A stretch of DNA of 64,000 nt from Sandaracinus sp964481145 (GTDB lineage Bacteria; Myxococcota_A; Polyangia; Polyangiales; Sandaracinaceae): positions 1 through 64,000 of the forward strand of contig CAYZTA010000025.1 of assembly GCA_964481145.1 (NCBI GenBank). Direction: 5' to 3'. Within the stretch, counting starts at the first letter, position 1, and the number at the start of each line of letters is the position of its first letter. Below, piece after piece: positions 60,355 through 64,000 of this stretch. The position numbers were made by a program, and so were the translations under genes. The notes beneath the pieces were generated by a model, which saw nothing but the letters and a program-made list of their open reading frames with translations, did not search any database and was not told the origin of the DNA.

Positions 60355-61800
60355 GTGCGTATCTCTTCGCTTTTTCTCATGGCGCTCGCCACACTTGGAT
60401 GCTCCCTCGATCGCACCCACCTCGCGGGCGAGGAGCCCACCTTGGACGCAGGCCTCGATGCGGAGGCTCTCGAAGAGGACGCAGCGCTGCCCCCACCCGA
60501 CAGTGGCCAAGATAGCGGCCAAAGTGGTGACCAAGACGGCGGTCACGAGCCTGGACAGGATGCAGCGACCCCTCTGTGCACGGCGACCGACGAACACTGT
60601 ACGGATGGAGTCGCATGGGCTTGTCGCGACGGACTCCTCGAAATGCACTCTTGCTCCAGCTTCGGATGCAATCGCGAAGGAAGCGCGTGCGCTACATTGA
60701 TGCCTTCGAACGTCGAGCCGAGCTTGTTCGTAGGCACGTCGAGCGCGTGGGAAATCTCCAGCAACGAGATGTATGACACGGACGTCTGCATGAGCGGCAC
60801 CCGCGCGATGCAACGCGGTGTGGGGACCCAAGAAGTATGCGTCCGACAGGTCACGACGATGTCGGTCGCAGCCGAAGCCACGCTGCGTGTCGTCGGCGCG
60901 CGTCCTTTGGTCATCCTCGCTCAGCAAAACGTGATGATCGAAGGGGTCATCGACGTATCGGCGATAGGTGTCACCCCAGGCGCGGGTGGAGGGCTCGGCG
61001 GATCGCCCTCTCTTCCAGATGGCATTGGAGCCTCTCCAGGCATCCGTGGAGCATCTTCGGACACATCGAGCTCAGGAGGCGGCGGAGGCGGTTTTTGCGG
61101 CACAGGGGGCCTAGGCGGAGCGGGAGGAGGCATTTCCGGAGGGAGTGGCGGTTCGAGCGCTTTTCCAGCCGACTATGCGCTCGAACCATTGCGTGGTGGA
61201 AGCGGAGGAGGGTTTGCGCCTGGCGATCGACCAGGCCCAAGGGATGCGAGCGCCAGAGGAGGCGCTGGCGGCGGAGCCATTCAAATCAGCTCTCGCGGAA
61301 CACTCATCGTGCGTGGCGCCATCTTGGCAGGCGGGGGAGGTGGTCGCGGCGGGGGAGCCACGAACGCCGGCGATCTGGGTGCAGGCGGTGGTGGAGGCAG
61401 CGGCGGGGGAGTGCTCCTCGAAGCGATGACAATGTCATTCGGCCCCGGAGCACGGGTATGGACGACTGGTGGAGGGGGTGGCGGAGGGGCCAATCGCAGC
61501 GATACTTTGCATGAAGGTGGGCCGGGACAGAACGGGAGGATGACCGGACATCGCGCGGCAGGAGGCGCGAGCGGCGGGCTCCCACAGGGAGCGGCGGGAG
61601 GACGAAGTGGTGGTGGCCCGATGCCGAACGGTGGACCAGGTGGCCCGAACCCACTCGGTGGAGCCAATGGAGGAGGCGGTGGTGGTGGGGTGGGATGCAT
61701 CGTGCTGCGCACCGCGACCGGAGAGCAGCCCATGGATCTCGCACCCTTTAGCAGTTCGAGCGCGATTGGCTTGCGCTCGTTCGTCGCGCATCACGACTGA
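60355..61800 (+). CDS. Extremely glycine-rich lipoprotein
   Basis: 481 residues. GTG start; lipobox LATLGC (Cys16). A short Asp/Gly/Gln-rich spacer (30-70, DSGQDSGQSGDQDGG) and a Cys-containing domain (72-112, HCTDGVAWACRDGLLEMHSC) precede strands (VVGARPLVILAQQNVMIEGVIDV) and a ~280-residue region dominated by Gly with runs of up to eight glycines, interspersed with Ala, Ser and Arg. This layout is known in large secreted lipoproteins of Myxococcota; the Gly-rich part may be a beta-solenoid or flexible coat. The convergent methyltransferase gene starts one base after its stop. Confidence 0.75.
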   Translation: MRISSLFLMALATLGCSLDRTHLAGEEPTLDAGLDAEALEEDAALPPPDSGQDSGQSGDQDGGHEPGQDAATPLCTATDEHCTDGVAWACRDGLLEMHSCSSFGCNREGSACATLMPSNVEPSLFVGTSSAWEISSNEMYDTDVCMSGTRAMQRGVGTQEVCVRQVTTMSVAAEATLRVVGARPLVILAQQNVMIEGVIDVSAIGVTPGAGGGLGGSPSLPDGIGASPGIRGASSDTSSSGGGGGGFCGTGGLGGAGGGISGGSGGSSAFPADYALEPLRGGSGGGFAPGDRPGPRDASARGGAGGGAIQISSRGTLIVRGAILAGGGGGRGGGATNAGDLGAGGGGGSGGGVLLEAMTMSFGPGARVWTTGGGGGGGANRSDTLHEGGPGQNGRMTGHRAAGGASGGLPQGAAGGRSGGGPMPNGGPGGPNPLGGANGGGGGGGVGCIVLRTATGEQPMDLAPFSSSSAIGLRSFVAHHD

Positions 61801-63678
61801 TCAAACGATGCCTTCGATCACCTGGAGCGCGAGCTCGTAGCGACCGAGCGGCGGCATGATGTATGCGCCCGCGACCCGTGATTTGACGGCCTCCAGCATC
61901 TCACGAGCAATCGCGACGCCTTCGCGTCGTGCTTGATCACCCGTGCCCGCCTTGCGCATGCGCTCCCGAATGATGTCGGGAACACTCATGCCCGGCACCT
62001 CGTTGTGCAGGAACTCGGCGTTGCGATAGCTCGCAAGCGGCAAGATTCCCACGAGGACTGGCATCTCGAGCGGCTCGATATCGCGCAAGAAGCGATCGAG
62101 CACATCCGGATCATAGACGGGCTGAGTCATCACGATCTCCGCCCCCGCAGCGCGCTTGAGCTCGAGACGTTTGAGCTCACGAGCGTAATCTTGAGCCGCG
62201 GGCTCAGCCCCTGTCGCAAGAAGGAATTGGGTCGCACCGCCCAGCGGTTTCCCTCCCGGATCGAAACCTCGATTCATTCCGTCGATGAGCCGCAAGAGGC
62301 CGATCGAGTCCAGGTCATAAACCGGGGTCGCATCGGGGAAATCGCCCATTTTCGGAGGATCTCCGGTGATGACGACGAGGTTGTGCAAGCCGAGCTCATG
62401 ACATCCCATCAGATGCGCCACGAGACCGAGCACGTTTCGATCGCGCGTCGTGATGTGCATCAACGCCGGCATGGCGAGCTCTTCTTGAATGCGATGGCAG
62501 AGCGCGAAATTTCCCATTCGTGCCGTCGCCCGAGCACCGTCTGCGATGTTGATGACGTCCACGCCTCCCGCTTGGAGCATGCGCGCGGCGTCGAGTGCTT
62601 TTTGAGGCGAGAGGCCAGCCGGTGGATTCACTTCCACCGACACGATGAACTTCCGTCCAATCTTCGCGCCGAGCGCGCCTTTTTCGGCGAGAGAAATCCG
62701 AGTGATGCCTGGGGCGATCGGTGTGTCGCGCAGCTCGTGCGCGAGAGCACCTCCAGCGACATCGGCAAGGCCGGAATCCCCCGCGCCCACCATCCGTGCC
62801 GCAGCCGCCATTTGACGCACGTGCTCCGGAGTCGTGCCGCAGCAACCGCCGATACCGCGCACCCCTGCCTTCAGCATTCGTCGAGCAAACACGAGGAAAT
62901 AGTCGGGCGTCGCCATGTACGCGAAGCGCCCTTCCACCCTGCGCGGCAGGCCTGCATTCGGTTGCGCGATGACCGGAAGGCCAGGTCCGAACATTTTGGT
63001 CGCGCTTTCGTAGACACCCGCAGGTCCATCGGCGCAGTTGACGCCGATGGCGTCCGCTCCCCATTGCGCAAGTTTCTGCGCCATGTCTTCGGGTCCCGTT
63101 CCGTCGGCCATCGTCCCGAACGAATCGAACGACACCGAAGCAATAACAGGAACGTGCACCTCTGACGACAGAGTCGCGAGCGCGAGTTTGGCCCCAGAGA
63201 GCGCGAGACGAATCTCTTCTGGTTGTCGAAAGGTCTCGAGGATGAGCGCATCGACCCCTTCATCGAGCAGGACCGCCGCTTGCTCGCGAAACGCCTCTGT
63301 GAGCTCGTCATAGTCGGCGGGACGAACGCTCTTGAGCATCTTGCCCGAGGGGCCGATCGATCCCGCGACCCACGCTTTCGAGCCGGCAGCCTCTCGCGCC
63401 GCACGTACACCCGCTCGGTTGATCTCCTCGAGCTGGCCTTCGAGGTTGTGGATCGCGAGACGGAACCGATTCGCACCAAACGTATTCGTCTGAAGAACTT
63501 CGGCGCCGGCGGCCACGTAGCCGGCATGAACGGAGCGAACGAGATCGCCGCGTGTCACGCAAAGATGATCGAAGTTCTGGGTGTAGAGAACTCCGCGCTC
63601 GTAGATCTGGGTGCCCATCGCGCCATCGAACACGACAGGCCCTTCACGCAAGGCCTCGAGAAGTTTTCGCTCAATCAT
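61801..63678 (-). CDS. Bifunctional homocysteine S-methyltransferase / 5,10-methylenetetrahydrofolate reductase
   Basis: 625 residues from ATG 63678. The N-terminal domain (1-300) is a homocysteine S-methyltransferase TIM barrel with zinc ligands Cys215 (GVNC) and Cys279-280 (GGCCGTTPEH). The C-terminal part (about 340-625) is an MTHFR barrel (FIVSVEVNPPAG, HITTRDRN, VVITGDPPK, VMTQPVYDP). The fusion, as in B. subtilis YitJ-like proteins, joins supply and use of the methyl group in methionine synthesis. The longer open frame upstream is rejected. It converges on the glycine-rich lipoprotein gene. Confidence 0.92.
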   Translation of the reverse strand: MIERKLLEALREGPVVFDGAMGTQIYERGVLYTQNFDHLCVTRGDLVRSVHAGYVAAGAEVLQTNTFGANRFRLAIHNLEGQLEEINRAGVRAAREAAGSKAWVAGSIGPSGKMLKSVRPADYDELTEAFREQAAVLLDEGVDALILETFRQPEEIRLALSGAKLALATLSSEVHVPVIASVSFDSFGTMADGTGPEDMAQKLAQWGADAIGVNCADGPAGVYESATKMFGPGLPVIAQPNAGLPRRVEGRFAYMATPDYFLVFARRMLKAGVRGIGGCCGTTPEHVRQMAAAARMVGAGDSGLADVAGGALAHELRDTPIAPGITRISLAEKGALGAKIGRKFIVSVEVNPPAGLSPQKALDAARMLQAGGVDVINIADGARATARMGNFALCHRIQEELAMPALMHITTRDRNVLGLVAHLMGCHELGLHNLVVITGDPPKMGDFPDATPVYDLDSIGLLRLIDGMNRGFDPGGKPLGGATQFLLATGAEPAAQDYARELKRLELKRAAGAEIVMTQPVYDPDVLDRFLRDIEPLEMPVLVGILPLASYRNAEFLHNEVPGMSVPDIIRERMRKAGTGDQARREGVAIAREMLEAVKSRVAGAYIMPPLGRYELALQVIEGIV

Positions 63679-63733
63679 ATCAGACGACGCGCGTTCTCCC
63701 TCGAACGAGACGCTCCGTCCAGTCGAGCGTTCG

Positions 63734-64000
63734 TCAGGTCCCTTCTCGGCTCGCCCCCTCTGCGATCCACATGCGGATGTTCTCGATCTCGGCTTCGGTG
63801 AGGAAGCCGCCCACCGACGGCATCCTCGAGCCACAAACCCGCATTCCCGCTTCGTCGACGCCCTCGAGCTTATGGATCAAAAGCGAGCCATCCGGATCGT
63901 TCGGTACGACGAAAGGTTCCTGCCCAGCACACGCATTGGGCGCTGCGCCGGGCATTCCGTTGATGAGCGCGTCATACGCCCCATCGAAGGAGGTCATCAC
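63734..64000 (-). CDS. C-terminal part of a cytochrome-c-like/haem-type protein (partial)
   Basis: The frame is open at the window edge; 88 residues are visible. It shows a CAGQ segment, SLLIHKLEG, MRVCGSRMPSVG and a final helix LTEAEIENIRMWIAEGA, typical of the C-terminal end of planctomycete-type or related cytochrome c domains (late Met haem ligand and closing helix). The haem CxxCH motif would lie outside the window. It lies 55 bp upstream of the methionine gene on the same strand. Confidence 0.6.
   Translation of the reverse strand: MMTSFDGAYDALINGMPGAAPNACAGQEPFVVPNDPDGSLLIHKLEGVDEAGMRVCGSRMPSVGGFLTEAEIENIRMWIAEGASREGT

Noticed and set aside
1..64000. CRISPR arrays, insertion sequences, integrases or phage genes
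   Set aside because: No regularly spaced repeats, transposase DDE/HUH motifs, tyrosine or serine recombinase motifs or phage structural genes were found on either strand.

Overview
The window is GC-rich, almost gap-free bacterial chromosome. Its gene content points to a myxobacterium-type organism (Myxococcota, probably Polyangia): several Ser/Thr protein kinases including one fused to a signalling ATPase, an FHA protein, a type IV pilus ATPase (PilB), a FrzS/AglZ-like pseudo-receiver coiled-coil protein, an ECF sigma/anti-sigma pair, many lipoproteins, a sulfatase with its radical-SAM maturase, and RNase J. This assignment rests on gene content only; no rRNA lies in the window.

Region by region. 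0.2-4.0 kb: a 1252-residue kinase/degenerate-cyclase/AAA/TPR regulator (minus). 4.0-8.2 kb: an accessory patch with a 24-bp direct repeat, two copies of a GNAT-like 3' end (one decayed), a SUKH-LRR protein, a row of small membrane proteins and a possible frameshifted Cys-rich secreted protein. 8.0-11.8 kb: divergent Cys-type sulfatase and anaerobic sulfatase maturase. 11.8-15.4 kb: a translationally coupled FHA - kinase - membrane acyltransferase operon (minus), divergent from pilB. 17.2-19.4 kb: a CPBP intramembrane protease, a decayed fragment and a small conserved-looking ORF. 19.5-25.5 kb: housekeeping biosynthesis (pyrC-carA plus; argH-lysA and two small membrane proteins minus). 25.7-30.7 kb: outer-membrane barrel, RNase J and a lipoprotein metallopeptidase, all coupled. 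30.8-36.8 kb: the classic tig-clpP-clpX-lon proteostasis block, followed at once by a pentameric ligand-gated ion channel homologue. 38.0-38.9 kb: tRNA-Val whose last 15 bases plus one following base recur 781 bp downstream, bracketing a HigBA-type toxin-antitoxin module with a broken toxin. 38.9-41.9 kb: DoxX, sulfotransferase and lysine 2,3-aminomutase. 41.9-47.5 kb: an overlapping minus-strand chain (HAD phosphatase, small anchored protein, methyltransferase, NfeD protease, SPFH protein) next to an RlmI-type methyltransferase. 47.5-51.1 kb: tatA, a HEAT-like protein, a PhaR-like regulator and an ECF sigma/anti-sigma pair. 51.3-57.3 kb: FrzS/AglZ-like protein, a barrel with regulatory-type beta domains, a lipid-anchored hydrolase and a receiver protein. 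57.3-64 kb: dppDF-type ABC ATPases, lipoproteins (one extremely glycine-rich), a bifunctional homocysteine methyltransferase/MTHFR and the end of a haem-type lipoprotein.

Genes are tightly packed, with many 1-8 nt overlaps and convergent genes that end within a few bases of each other, so translational coupling is common. The best candidates for something unusual are the tRNA-Val mini-island with its self-inactivated toxin, the ligand-gated channel beside lon, the FHA-kinase-acyltransferase cassette, and the two receiver domains that lack the phospho-accepting aspartate.
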